Positions 8,668-16,527 of a DNA stretch of 64,000 bases are shown piece after piece. Origin of the DNA: Rossellomorea sp. BNER (GTDB lineage Bacteria; Bacillota; Bacilli; Bacillales; Bacillaceae_B); the NCBI GenBank assembly GCA_024213275.1, contig JANAVG010000019.1, positions 17,778-81,777 on the forward strand, given 5' to 3'. Within the stretch, counting starts at the first letter, position 1. Every line of letters starts with the position of its first letter. Below the pieces are notes generated by a model, which had not been told where the DNA came from, did no database searches, and was given only the letters and a program-made list of their open reading frames with translations. The translations under genes and the position numbers were made by a program.

Positions 8668-9466
8668 ACATTTTATTTTTGGTAGAGTAACCCATAAACC
8701 CAGATAATTTTTCCGATGTTTCTATGACTTTAGGAAGAGCCACATTCTCAATAAACTCATCATGGAATGTTATGTCTGTTGCAACCACATTAATTGCAGC
8801 CATCACTTTACCACCACGTTCAAAAATAGGTGCCGCTACTGATTGGATTCCGTGATGAAGCTCACCTTTAGTGATTGAATATCCTTTTTGACGAATGGAA
8901 TCTAATTCTTGCTGAAGATCAATCATATCGGTTTGAGTTCTATCTGTGTAGGGTTTCAATTGAGAACCATATAAAATTTGATTTAATTTTTCCTGAGGCT
9001 GATTTGCAAGTAGCAATTTTCCATTAGCAGTAGCATGAGCAGGAAGTCTAAGACCAATGTTAACATTTATGGCAGACACACCTCTAACAGGTGCACTCCC
9101 GACATAGACCACCTCATGACCATCTAATATTGACAAATGACAGGATGCTCCCGTTTCATCCCTTAATTTTTCTAAATAGGGTTGAGCAATCTCTGGTAGT
9201 TTTAGACTACTTAAGTAGGCAAATCCTAACTCCAACACCTTAGGGGTTAAATTGTACCGCTTCGTATTTTCATCCTGATAGAGATATCCAAGAGACTGAA
9301 GAGTATATAATAATCGGTAAGGAACTGTACGGCTAACATCAAGTTCTTTAGAGATTTCCACTAAAGATAATGTTTGGCGATCCTCATTAAACAGTTTTAA
9401 GATTTCCAAACCCCTTACCAAAGCATTCGCATTATAACGCTCTTTTTCTTCTTTTACCACTTTCAT
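8666..9466 (-). CDS. IclR-family transcriptional regulator
   Basis: 266 aa. N-terminal winged HTH (about residues 14-75, with LEILKLFNEDRQTLSLVEI and a recognition-helix region SRTVPYRLLYTL), then the IclR effector domain (about 80-255; LGLRLPAHATANGK-type segment and HHGIQSVAAP). IclR proteins in aromatic clusters bind a pathway intermediate and repress or activate the operon. The GTTTT-type palindromes before the cupin, MFS and hydrolase genes are the probable targets. ATG start after AAGGGTGG. Its stop overlaps a terminator, so it is transcribed apart from the MFS gene. Confidence 0.9.
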   Translation of the reverse strand: MKVVKEEKERYNANALVRGLEILKLFNEDRQTLSLVEISKELDVSRTVPYRLLYTLQSLGYLYQDENTKRYNLTPKVLELGFAYLSSLKLPEIAQPYLEKLRDETGASCHLSILDGHEVVYVGSAPVRGVSAINVNIGLRLPAHATANGKLLLANQPQEKLNQILYGSQLKPYTDRTQTDMIDLQQELDSIRQKGYSITKGELHHGIQSVAAPIFERGGKVMAAINVVATDITFHDEFIENVALPKVIETSEKLSGFMGYSTKNKM

Positions 9467-9578
9467 TCACCACCCTTCTGCAACGCTCACTCTGTTGAAT
9501 AATAGAACGATAATTCAACTATTTCTCTGCTTTAATCTTATCAGAGTTCTAATGAAAAATGGATTATTCATAAAAAAA

Positions 9579-10391
9579 TTATTGTTTAATAAGATCTTCG
9601 TTCAAGTTACTAATAAAATTGTATACGACAGAATTAAAACTTGCTGGATCTTCTTGGTAGCACAAATGACCACTCCTTGGAATGATCACAAATGTTGAAT
9701 TAGGAATTAGCTCGTGAAAAATTTGTGATTCGCTAACAGGTGTAACCTTATCCAATTCACCACAAATAATGAGGGTCGGGACTGAAATGGAAGATAAAGT
9801 ATCCATTTGATTCAAATGAAAAAGAGAATAAGCTACCGATCGATATCCCATTGGTCTTACTTGTGACATAATTCTTTCGGCTTCCTTCTCTACTTCTTTT
9901 TTTGGCTCAGGAGCAAGAAGCTCTTTTACTCTTTTCTTTGCTATTTCTGTTGGTTTTAAAGTGTCGATATTCTTTAATCGAATTTCTAATTTCTTTTCAT
10001 TCTCTTCTTTGCTTAAACCAGCAGACCCTCTAGTCGCATCAGAGATAATCAATGCATCAACCATTTGAGGGTTTCTGTGACAAAAATCAAGTGCAATGGC
10101 CGAGCCCATAGAATGGCCTAATATTGTCACAGATTCATAATTCAAGTTCTCAATAAAACCTTTCAGTACATCGGCAAATTGACTAAAATTCCTCAATTCC
10201 TCATCAGGATCAGAGCTTTTCCCATACCCTGGAGCATCCCACGCAATAATGGTAAAGTGTTCACTCAATCCATCTAATTGGTTCTTCCAGGATTGAGAAT
10301 TATTTCCCATTCCATGTAAAATTACCAATGGTTTTCCTTTTCCTTTAATCTCATAATGAATCATTAAACCATTCACTTGTATAAATGGCAT
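9579..10391 (-). CDS. Alpha/beta hydrolase (possible ring-fission product hydrolase)
   Basis: 270 aa alpha/beta-hydrolase fold. Oxyanion-region HGMGNN near residue 26, nucleophile elbow GHSMGS near residue 94, acidic residue in GELDKV near 212 and His in RSGHLC near 240 form the expected triad. Length and motifs fit meta-cleavage product hydrolases (C-C bond hydrolases), which act straight after extradiol ring cleavage, as well as general esterases. An IclR-type operator 25 bp upstream ties it to the cluster. ATG start after AGGAGGGG. C-C hydrolase function is inferred from context. Confidence 0.82.
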   Translation of the reverse strand: MPFIQVNGLMIHYEIKGKGKPLVILHGMGNNSQSWKNQLDGLSEHFTIIAWDAPGYGKSSDPDEELRNFSQFADVLKGFIENLNYESVTILGHSMGSAIALDFCHRNPQMVDALIISDATRGSAGLSKEENEKKLEIRLKNIDTLKPTEIAKKRVKELLAPEPKKEVEKEAERIMSQVRPMGYRSVAYSLFHLNQMDTLSSISVPTLIICGELDKVTPVSESQIFHELIPNSTFVIIPRSGHLCYQEDPASFNSVVYNFISNLNEDLIKQ

Positions 10392-10415
10392 GTTTCCCCT
10401 CCTAAAATCATAATT

Positions 10416-10439
10416 GTTTTATAAGCAAAACATTGTTTT
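10416..10439. promoter_or_regulatory. Putative IclR operator 5 (hydrolase promoter)
   Basis: GTTTTATAAGCAAAAC (10416-10431) followed by ATT and a third half-site GTTTT. It has the same three-half-site arrangement as operators 1 and 3, with an imperfect centre. It lies 25 bp upstream of the hydrolase start codon. Confidence 0.6.
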
Positions 10440-10536
10440 CTTAATTTCTATAATAAAACATCTTTTTAGGAAGTCAATCAGAATATTCATGCTATTTAAC
10501 AAAACTTATAAATTTTTATACAACCAAACGAATCGT

Positions 10537-10782
10537 TCAATACTTATCCCTCACATATCCCACCAAAAAAAACACAGCGGATAGAATTATGACGATCCCA
10601 TAACATGCTGAAAGATATCCAACACGAAAAAGGTCCCTATCACTCAAATAACCATAAGTATGGCTAATCTAATGGACAGGAGATTAAGTGACAAGAAAGA
10701 AAACCGGAACACCTGAAAGAAAGACGGGCATTGCGATTGAGAATGGGGAAACATCAGGTATCGTTTCTAGAAGACCGTTAGA
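10537..10782 (-). pseudogene. Decayed membrane-protein (permease) remnant
   Basis: A single minus-strand frame encodes about 80 residues with two long hydrophobic stretches (around 10690-10760 and 10550-10610, the latter rich in V/I/L/F and ending GYVRDKY before its stop). It is interrupted by in-frame TAA and TAG near 10670-10685, and no start or ribosome binding site is visible. It looks like the C-terminal end of a transporter, probably MFS-like, but the family cannot be fixed from so little sequence. Confidence 0.4.
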
Positions 10783-10797
10783 CTTGTATCTAATTTT

Positions 10798-10974
10798 TCA
10801 TTCAGTGGGTTCTACTTGGTCTAATCCACCATCTAATATACGTTGAACTCCATGAATCGTTTCGTCTAAGCTTACATATTTTCCTTTTACTTTTGTAAAT
10901 GACTCTGCTATATAAAATGGTTGTATTAAAAAAGCTTCAAGCCTTTTCCCTCTATTGTATAACTCAAAATCCGC
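10798..10974 (-). pseudogene. C-terminal fragment of an F-type ATP synthase beta (AtpD-like) subunit
   Basis: 58 codons with no start codon and an in-frame stop just upstream. The translation contains RGKRLEAFLIQPF, then YIAESFTKVKGKYVSL and TIHGVQRILDG. This closely follows the conserved AtpD C-terminus (sQPF-vAE-FTG-pGkYV-l-etv-gf-eILdG). No other ATPase genes are nearby, so this is a relic of a second beta-type gene (or N-ATPase) or a transferred fragment. It is in the same frame as the permease remnant that follows. Confidence 0.55.
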
Positions 10975-11144
10975 TCAGAAAAACAATCTAATCCAATAAA
11001 ATAACTTTCGTGCATTTCGTTGAACATTCATATTATAGAATTTTTTTTACTTCAAAAATGAAATTATCTTGATTTAGTGAAAAGAGTGGTGAAAAATAAA
11101 TCATTTGGTAAACTTGAAGTAAATTAATATTAGGGGTAATGTTC

Positions 11145-11903
11145 ATGAGTTTAACTGAAAATAACCAATATATTAGGAATGTTTATGTAAATAGATCGAA
11201 GTTTCCTTCCTTTGATCAATACCCATTTAACCTTCCAATAATAAAGAGTTGTACAGAACTCCCAATGCATCCAAATGTAACGTATCTAGTAGGAGAAAAT
11301 GGAATGGGAAAATCAACGCTTCTTGAGGCCATAGCGATTGCTGCTGGCTTTAATGCAGAAGGAGGAAGCTTTAATTTCCAATTCTCTACTTTCGATTCTC
11401 ACTCTGCATTGGATCAGTATATCCGTTTAATTAAAGGGATTAATAAACCAAAAGATGGATTTTTCTTAAGAGCAGAAACATTTTACAATGTTGCGAGTAA
11501 TATTGAAAGCCTTGATTCAGAGCCTATGGCTGGACCAAAAGTAAAAGATTCATTTGGAGGGGCATCTCTACATGAACAATCGCATGGAGAATCATTTTTC
11601 TCTACTTTTTCTCATAGATTTCGTGGAAATGGTCTATATATTTTAGATGAGCCAGAAGCTGCACTCTCTCCCCTAAGACAAATGTCTCTGTTATCGATCA
11701 TGCATGAGCTTGTTGCCAAGGATTCTCAATTTATTATTGCAACACATTCTCCAATTATGATGGCATATCCTAAAGCAACTATTTATGAATTATCAGAATT
11801 TGGCGCGAACGATGTTTCTCTAGAAGAAACGAATCATTACAGTTTAATGAAGCAATTTTTCACAGATCGAGACCGATTGATACATCATTTGCTAAACGAT
11901 TAA
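11145..11903 (+). CDS. AAA/ABC-type ATPase (COG3910-like)
   Basis: About 252 aa. Walker A GENGMGKST near residue 50, an ABC-like signature HGESFF near 145, Walker B LYILDEPEAALS near 160-170 and an H-loop-type THSP near 200. There is no membrane partner. Such stand-alone ATPases (COG3910) are common in bacteria and have no assigned substrate. Two ATGs (11139 and 11145) follow AGGGGT; the second has the better spacing. It is monocistronic, next to the decayed genes on its left. A role in DNA or RNA transactions is possible but not shown. Confidence 0.75.
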   Translation: MSLTENNQYIRNVYVNRSKFPSFDQYPFNLPIIKSCTELPMHPNVTYLVGENGMGKSTLLEAIAIAAGFNAEGGSFNFQFSTFDSHSALDQYIRLIKGINKPKDGFFLRAETFYNVASNIESLDSEPMAGPKVKDSFGGASLHEQSHGESFFSTFSHRFRGNGLYILDEPEAALSPLRQMSLLSIMHELVAKDSQFIIATHSPIMMAYPKATIYELSEFGANDVSLEETNHYSLMKQFFTDRDRLIHHLLND

Positions 11904-12069
11904 TTCGACTAAAAGCACAATTCTTATCCGAATAAAGGCATACATTGACATCTTAGCTTTTCACAGGAGCTAGTACAGATTGATACAAACTTCATGGTCA
12001 TAAATAAACCCCTGACTCAAAACTTCGCAAGAAAAATGATGTTGAGTCAGGACTATGTAATCTTAGTTA

Positions 12070-12582
12070 TTATCCAATTGTTTTATGACTAGCTTCAAAC
12101 GGAATCACGTCCATTTTTCTAAAAGCACGAGAATGTAATAGATCTACTGGTGTAACATCGCCTGTTACTCTGTTTTTAATAACATCAATACCAATATGTT
12201 GATAAGCTTTATCGATAATCTCAGAACAAATATAGCGATTAGGCTGATGAATCACTAGATTTGTTTTAAAATATCTTTTTAATAAAATAGATAGAATCCT
12301 CCACCAATCATATCCTTCGGATGTTTGGCACTTTTCTTTAAGGAAATTTTTCATAGCCGTTTGTTGATCTAAATTTAACCTCCCATTATAACGGTATACC
12401 TCATAATCTTGATAGGGATTTGGGATGATCTCCATCTTTTTATCTGTGTCCACTTCACAAATTGAAGTAGAGTCATAGACCATAGCAACATGAGAATACT
12501 TTGAACTTAAAAACCACTTTATGAGCGGTGACTTAAGGAAGTCACCCTTAATAAACAATAAATCACCTGTTTGTAATTCCAA
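12070..12582 (-). CDS. Permuted papain-like amidase (YiiX/NlpC-P60-like)
   Basis: 170 aa. The N-terminal segment TGDLLFIKG and SKYSHVAMVYD hold the conserved His (near residue 31); the conserved Cys is in YICSEII near residue 122. This His-before-Cys order is that of circularly permuted NlpC/P60 (YiiX, YebB) enzymes, which hydrolyse amide or ester bonds in cell-wall or lipid substrates. No signal peptide, so a cytoplasmic role or non-classical location is likely. The start is TTG, 11 bases after AGGGAG. Stand-alone gene. Substrate unknown. Confidence 0.72.
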   Translation of the reverse strand: MELQTGDLLFIKGDFLKSPLIKWFLSSKYSHVAMVYDSTSICEVDTDKKMEIIPNPYQDYEVYRYNGRLNLDQQTAMKNFLKEKCQTSEGYDWWRILSILLKRYFKTNLVIHQPNRYICSEIIDKAYQHIGIDVIKNRVTGDVTPVDLLHSRAFRKMDVIPFEASHKTIG

Positions 12583-12686
12583 AACCCTGACACTCCCTTT
12601 TGAACTAGAACTAGGTTTTAAGACCTACTTTATTATTCTATATAACTTGAGAAAATCCTTTTAAAAAAGCTTTTATTTTTTACCAT

Positions 12687-12720
12687 AAAAAAACTGATTC
12701 ACAAGGTGGAATCAGTTTTT
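12687..12720 (-). terminator. Intrinsic terminator
   Basis: AAAAACTGATTC / GAATCAGTTTTT stem with an 8-nt loop, directly after the VOC gene on the minus strand. Confidence 0.75.
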
Positions 12721-12728
12721 AAGATGTT

Positions 12729-13115
12729 TTAATTCTTTTTGGGTTCATAGTATTCAATCCACTCACCGTCAGGTCCAAAAAAGAATAGATACTTTGCTCC
12801 ATTAGGAAGGGTTGTTACCTCTTCCGATACTAACTTTACACCTTCTTTTAGTACCCTTTCCTTTTCAAACTCGATTTCATCTACCGTTAAGGCAATATGA
12901 TGTACTTTCCCTTCCTGCGGGAGATCTGGATTATACCCTTCGATTAATTCTATGATAACATTTCCGTTTAATCCTAAAAAAGCGAGTTTCATATTCCCAT
13001 CGGTATGTAATAGTTCATCTATCAATTCCAAACCTACAACCTGTTGATAAAACCTTTTTGATACCTCAATATCTCTTACTTGGACTCCTACATGTTCGAA
13101 TTTTTTTACAGCCAT
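12729..13115 (-). CDS. VOC family (glyoxalase/bleomycin-resistance fold) protein
   Basis: 128 aa single VOC domain, from the ATG at 13115 after GAGGGG. Metal-ligand positions appear as His in FEHVGVQV (N-terminus), Glu in VIIELIEG, His in VHHIALTV and Glu in WIEYYEP, the pattern of lactoylglutathione lyase-like or methylmalonyl-CoA epimerase-like proteins. The role could be detoxification of a reactive aldehyde or a minor catabolic step. It is unlinked to the dioxygenase cluster, with its own terminator. Confidence 0.78.
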   Translation of the reverse strand: MAVKKFEHVGVQVRDIEVSKRFYQQVVGLELIDELLHTDGNMKLAFLGLNGNVIIELIEGYNPDLPQEGKVHHIALTVDEIEFEKERVLKEGVKLVSEEVTTLPNGAKYLFFFGPDGEWIEYYEPKKN

Positions 13116-13252
13116 TGCTTCCCCTCTTTTCATTCAATTATCTCATGACTAAAATAACTATAACATACAATTTTTTACTCCAATAAGTCGTTTTTTTATG
13201 GTGGTGCCTTATTGTTCCATCTTCACCATTACTATTTAATCGATTACAGGTC

Positions 13253-14503
13253 TTATTTTATTAGATAAAACTCTTTCTGTCTCGTTGCCAAATAATATAA
13301 ATGCCCATCAGTGAAAACCACTGGTTCTTCTAGATAAAAGGTGACCTCCTGATTCCACTCTGGGACAAATTGTCTAATATTAAATTCCATTGCATAGCAA
13401 GTGTTATCCTCGATGAGAAGTTCTCCTCTCCCTTGGATTTCATTCTGTTGATCAAATAATCCAATTAGCGGACCCGCTCCATGGCAATGATAGCCTAAAG
13501 GATGTGAGTAAATCATTGCTTGTATTCCCGATTCTTTGGCTTTCTTGATTGAGTTTGAAAAGATGTCATTACCTGAGCAGCCAGCTCTAAATTGTTCTTC
13601 CATAATCTCTTCTAGATGAAGAGCAGTTTTCAACCCTTCATTTAACCCTCTTGGTGGCTTCTTCTCACCTGTTTTCAAAACATATGCAAGCTGTTGAGTA
13701 TCTGTCGCTAAACCTAGGTAAAGAATACCAAAATCCAAATGAATAATATCTCCAGGAAGAATGGTGACACCTTCTAACCTGTCCCTTAATTCGCCTACTC
13801 TTTGGATATCTACAGTTGGATAAAAAGAAGTTTCTAATCCTAAGTCTAATACTCTTTGTCTTATCCAATCCACTACTTCTTGAGTATTCGTAACCCCCGG
13901 ATGAATAACTGAATTGGAAAGAGCTTCCTTTGCAATTACTCTTGCTAATTCGGCTATATGGGGATACGCCATTAGTTCACTTTTTGTACGTATTTGGAGC
14001 CAGTCTATTGATAATCCTTCTGCCGAGATAACCTTATCTCTATATGGCTCACCAAGAACATTAATAATTTGAGTATATAATGAAGAAGTTAAACCATCTG
14101 TAACGGCATGGAGGTTCCCATAATTCATCGCAATATTATTAGGTTTTTTTTGTTCAACTAATCTTTTTAACGCCTCCAGCTGTGTTTCTTCCCGGAAATT
14201 CCATCCTAATTCATAATAATCGGTATAAACCGGATTAGCATTGAGTATGTATTTTTCGAACTGACCATCAATCATAGTAAAAAGCATTATAGTTAATCTT
14301 CTTGAACTATCTATAGCAGATGGAAAAAATGTTTCTAATACAGGATCTTCATTATATTCCCTTCCTACTAATATCCAAGATTCGACATTATGCTTCTTCA
14401 TTAAATTCGGTAATAAATCATTTAATCTTTCAAGTAGCCATCGATCTCTTATCTGGTCTCTTTCTTTTAACGAGAGTATTTTCATTTTTGGACTAACAAA
14501 CAT
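13253..14503 (-). CDS. M24-family metallopeptidase (Xaa-Pro peptidase-like)
   Basis: 416 aa. An N-terminal creatinase/prolidase-like domain (about 1-165) is followed by a pita-bread M24 catalytic domain. Metal ligands are visible: Asp in HLDFGI and Asp in ATDTQQ (near 255 and 268), His in HCHGAGP (near 345), Glu in YAMEFN and Glu in YLEEPV near the end. Such enzymes remove N-terminal residues before proline, or hydrolyse amide bonds in small metabolites. ATG start after GGGGGAAGG. Stand-alone and cytoplasmic; substrate not deducible. Confidence 0.8.
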   Translation of the reverse strand: MFVSPKMKILSLKERDQIRDRWLLERLNDLLPNLMKKHNVESWILVGREYNEDPVLETFFPSAIDSSRRLTIMLFTMIDGQFEKYILNANPVYTDYYELGWNFREETQLEALKRLVEQKKPNNIAMNYGNLHAVTDGLTSSLYTQIINVLGEPYRDKVISAEGLSIDWLQIRTKSELMAYPHIAELARVIAKEALSNSVIHPGVTNTQEVVDWIRQRVLDLGLETSFYPTVDIQRVGELRDRLEGVTILPGDIIHLDFGILYLGLATDTQQLAYVLKTGEKKPPRGLNEGLKTALHLEEIMEEQFRAGCSGNDIFSNSIKKAKESGIQAMIYSHPLGYHCHGAGPLIGLFDQQNEIQGRGELLIEDNTCYAMEFNIRQFVPEWNQEVTFYLEEPVVFTDGHLYYLATRQKEFYLIK

Positions 14504-14643
14504 ATTCCTTCCCCCTTTCTTTGATTACTTCGACAAAGTTCGGTATATTCCTTCAAATCCGCTCCACCCCATTCTCTTAATGTACTTTCGATGTGATATT
14601 TTTTAAACAAAAAATGAAGTTCTTGAAAACTTGAATATTACAT

Positions 14644-14683
14644 GTTACTATTTAGTCACATAAAAACGTTACTTTTTAGTAAC
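14644..14683. promoter_or_regulatory. Tandem palindromic operator of the ArsR gene
   Basis: GTTACTATTTAGTCAC (14644-14659) and the perfect palindrome GTTACTTTTTAGTAAC (14668-14683) lie 24 bp apart, 24 bp upstream of the ArsR start codon. Two helical turns of spacing suggest binding on one DNA face, so autoregulation by the ArsR protein is likely. Confidence 0.7.
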
Positions 14684-14707
14684 ATATATGAACGAAGGAG
14701 TGATGCT

Positions 14708-15487
14708 ATGGTTGGTAACGATGTATCCCATATCTTTAAGGCGTTAAGTCATGATATTCGTGTTGAGATATTGGATATATTAAAAAACGGTCCTAAATCT
14801 ACGGGTGAATTAGACAATCACTTTGAGAATGTTAGTAGATATGCTGTCATGAAGCACCTGACTATTTTATATGAGGCGAATTTAATCCTTTATCGAAAGC
14901 ATGGCCGTTTACGAATGAATTTTATTAATGTTGCCCCACTTCAAATGATTTACGAGCGATGGGTTAGCAAATATCAAGGAAATTTCGCAACATCTATATT
15001 AACGTTAAAAAACAATCTTGAGGGGAGCTTGAATGATATGGAAAAAGGTTATACTCACGATTCATTTCAAATTGAACAGGAATACATGATTAAAGCAAGT
15101 AAAGAAAAGGTTTTTACATCTCTAACAAAAGATATAAACAATTGGTGGGGCTATCGTCTCTGCGGAGAAGGGTCTATCTTTTCATTAGAACCAAAAGTAG
15201 GTGGGCAATTTTTAGAAAGCGGAAAAAATGGAGATGGTGCTCATTGGGGTACTATAACCTATATAAAACCAAATGCAGAAATTCGTTTACATGGATTATT
15301 AGGGATGCAAGGAGCTGTCACAAGTTCTTATAGCTATGTCCTTGAGGAGCAAGGAGAGGCAACTCTTTTAAAATTATCCCACTCAGCAGTAGGACTTCTA
15401 GATCCAAATTGGGAAAATGCACATGCTGGAGGCTGGGAGGAATTATTAGGCTCATTCTTAAAAAGCTATGTTGAGACAAGTCAATGA
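14708..15487 (+). CDS. ArsR-type HTH fused to an SRPBCC (AHSA1/START-like) domain
   Basis: 259 aa. Residues about 1-90 form a winged HTH of the ArsR type (HIFKALSHDIRVEILDIL; recognition helix around SRYAVMKHL). Residues about 110-255 form an SRPBCC ligand-binding fold (IEQEYMIKASKEKVF, WWGYRL, GGQFLE, GWEELLGSFL). No metal-binding Cys cluster is seen, so the sensor is probably the hydrophobic-ligand domain. Start at ATG 14708 after AAGGAG; an upstream in-frame ATG lies inside the operator. It overlaps the next SRPBCC gene by 4 nt. Confidence 0.82.
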   Translation: MVGNDVSHIFKALSHDIRVEILDILKNGPKSTGELDNHFENVSRYAVMKHLTILYEANLILYRKHGRLRMNFINVAPLQMIYERWVSKYQGNFATSILTLKNNLEGSLNDMEKGYTHDSFQIEQEYMIKASKEKVFTSLTKDINNWWGYRLCGEGSIFSLEPKVGGQFLESGKNGDGAHWGTITYIKPNAEIRLHGLLGMQGAVTSSYSYVLEEQGEATLLKLSHSAVGLLDPNWENAHAGGWEELLGSFLKSYVETSQ

Positions 15488-15915
15488 TTAACGTCGAATC
15501 AAAAATTTTCATTAACAAAGGTTTTCAAGAAGTGTTCCGCTTCATTTCTGATTTTGAGAACAATCCTATATGGCAAAAGGGGATGAAGAAAGCCCAATTC
15601 ACCACCACTGACCCTATCGGTATAGGCTCTACTTATAATCAAGAAGCATCCTTTTTAGGGAAGAAAATTGTTTCTTCGTTTATCGTCACTGATTTTAAAG
15701 AAGATCATTTGATTAAAATTAAAAGTACTGCAAGTTCATTTCCAATACAAGTTACTAGGTCGGTTGAACCTGTAGGTACCGGTACAAATGTTTATGCACT
15801 TGTTGAAGGTGATGCCAGACATTTTTTCAAGCTTGCTCAACCAATACTTAAGAAAGTCGTTGAAAGATCAGTTTATGGGGATTACAGAAGATTAAAAGAA
15901 ATTTTAGAAAAATAG
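15484..15915 (+). CDS. SRPBCC (START-like) family protein
   Basis: 143 aa, one SRPBCC domain (INKGFQEVFRFISDFENNPIWQKGM at the start, an amphipathic C-terminal helix at the end). Its ATG overlaps the TGA of the ArsR-SRPBCC gene as ATGA, so translation is coupled. The fold binds hydrophobic small molecules. Together with the fused regulator it suggests a sensing or sequestration system for one ligand, which I cannot identify. No signal peptide. Confidence 0.75.
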   Translation: MINVESKIFINKGFQEVFRFISDFENNPIWQKGMKKAQFTTTDPIGIGSTYNQEASFLGKKIVSSFIVTDFKEDHLIKIKSTASSFPIQVTRSVEPVGTGTNVYALVEGDARHFFKLAQPILKKVVERSVYGDYRRLKEILEK

Positions 15916-15927
15916 ATCGTTTTAGAC

Positions 15928-16044
15928 GGGGCTGTCCAAAAAGGGGTCCGGAACCACTATGATTGTCAATATATAGAAGATGCCTGGATGGTTTCTTCTA
16001 CATATTGAAGTTGTGGTTCCGGACACCTTGGTTTTGGACAGCCC
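15928..16044. repeat. Dispersed hairpin repeat, family B copy 1
   Basis: About 117-nt element bounded by GGGCTGTCC and GGACAGCCC, with inner arms GTCCGGAACCAC / GTGGTTCCGGAC and an AT-rich centre. Related copies lie at 57497-57606 and, in the opposite orientation, at 59085-59199. No coding capacity; MITE-like, and could also act as a transcription-end hairpin after the SRPBCC gene. Confidence 0.7.
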
Positions 16045-16132
16045 ATTTAGTTATATGTTATAAGGTTTAGGCTCTTTTTAATGTGGTATTACATAAAAGA
16101 GAATATTTATTAATTGAAGGAGGAATTTATTC

Positions 16133-16399
16133 ATGAAACTTCGACCGTTAAGTTCAACGATTCTAATTAGTGCTGCCGCCGGAATTATTCTTACCTCCAA
16201 AGAAAATCGTAATAAGATTCATAATCTTTCAGAGAAATTCAAATATAAGTGGAAGAGTTTTCGAGGCAATGAATTATCAAATAAGCTTCCAATTGACAAA
16301 GGTGGCAACCCCGATCCAAAGAATGTTGAGGATAACAAAATGGTCAGCGAGGGTGCACTCACTTCTATTTGCTATTATAACGAAAAGGAACAACAATAG
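16133..16399 (+). CDS. Small protein with N-terminal hydrophobic segment, unknown
   Basis: 88 aa. GGAGGAA lies eight bases upstream of the ATG. Residues about 8-22 are hydrophobic (TILISAAAGIILT), followed by a basic, Lys-rich middle (about 23-45) and a polar C-terminus ending MVSEGA...YYNEKEQQ. It could be a single-pass membrane or weak signal-anchored protein. I do not recognise a named family. An overlapping frame starting at 16170 lacks a ribosome binding site and is less likely. Confidence 0.6.
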   Translation: MKLRPLSSTILISAAAGIILTSKENRNKIHNLSEKFKYKWKSFRGNELSNKLPIDKGGNPDPKNVEDNKMVSEGALTSICYYNEKEQQ

Positions 16400-16423
16400 T
16401 TTCGAATATAAGACGACCTAAAA

Positions 16424-16476
16424 GGGTCAGGAACTACATTTTTTCGATGGTTTATTAAAAATGTAGTTCCTGACAC
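16424..16476. repeat. Hairpin repeat, family C copy 1
   Basis: GTCAGGAACTACATTTTT and AAAAATGTAGTTCCTGAC form a nearly perfect 18-bp stem with a loop of about 15 nt, ending in CACC. It sits between convergent genes (small protein and Spo0M-like) and may terminate both. Its outer sequence (GGTGTCAGGAAC) is shared with parts of family B and with 56105-56145. Confidence 0.6.
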
Positions 16477-16527
16477 CTTCGTTTGGTAGATATGCTTTTT
16501 TTGGGTCATTTACTTCTTAAATATATT

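Noticed and set aside
10688..10846. 52-codon plus-strand frame starting GTG after GGAGATTAA
   Set aside because: It runs antisense through the AtpD-like and permease remnants and its product resembles nothing; the ribosome-site match is likely chance.
16170..16421. 83-codon frame overlapping the 88-aa small gene
   Set aside because: No ribosome binding site; the 16133 frame has GGAGGAA at good spacing and a more protein-like composition.
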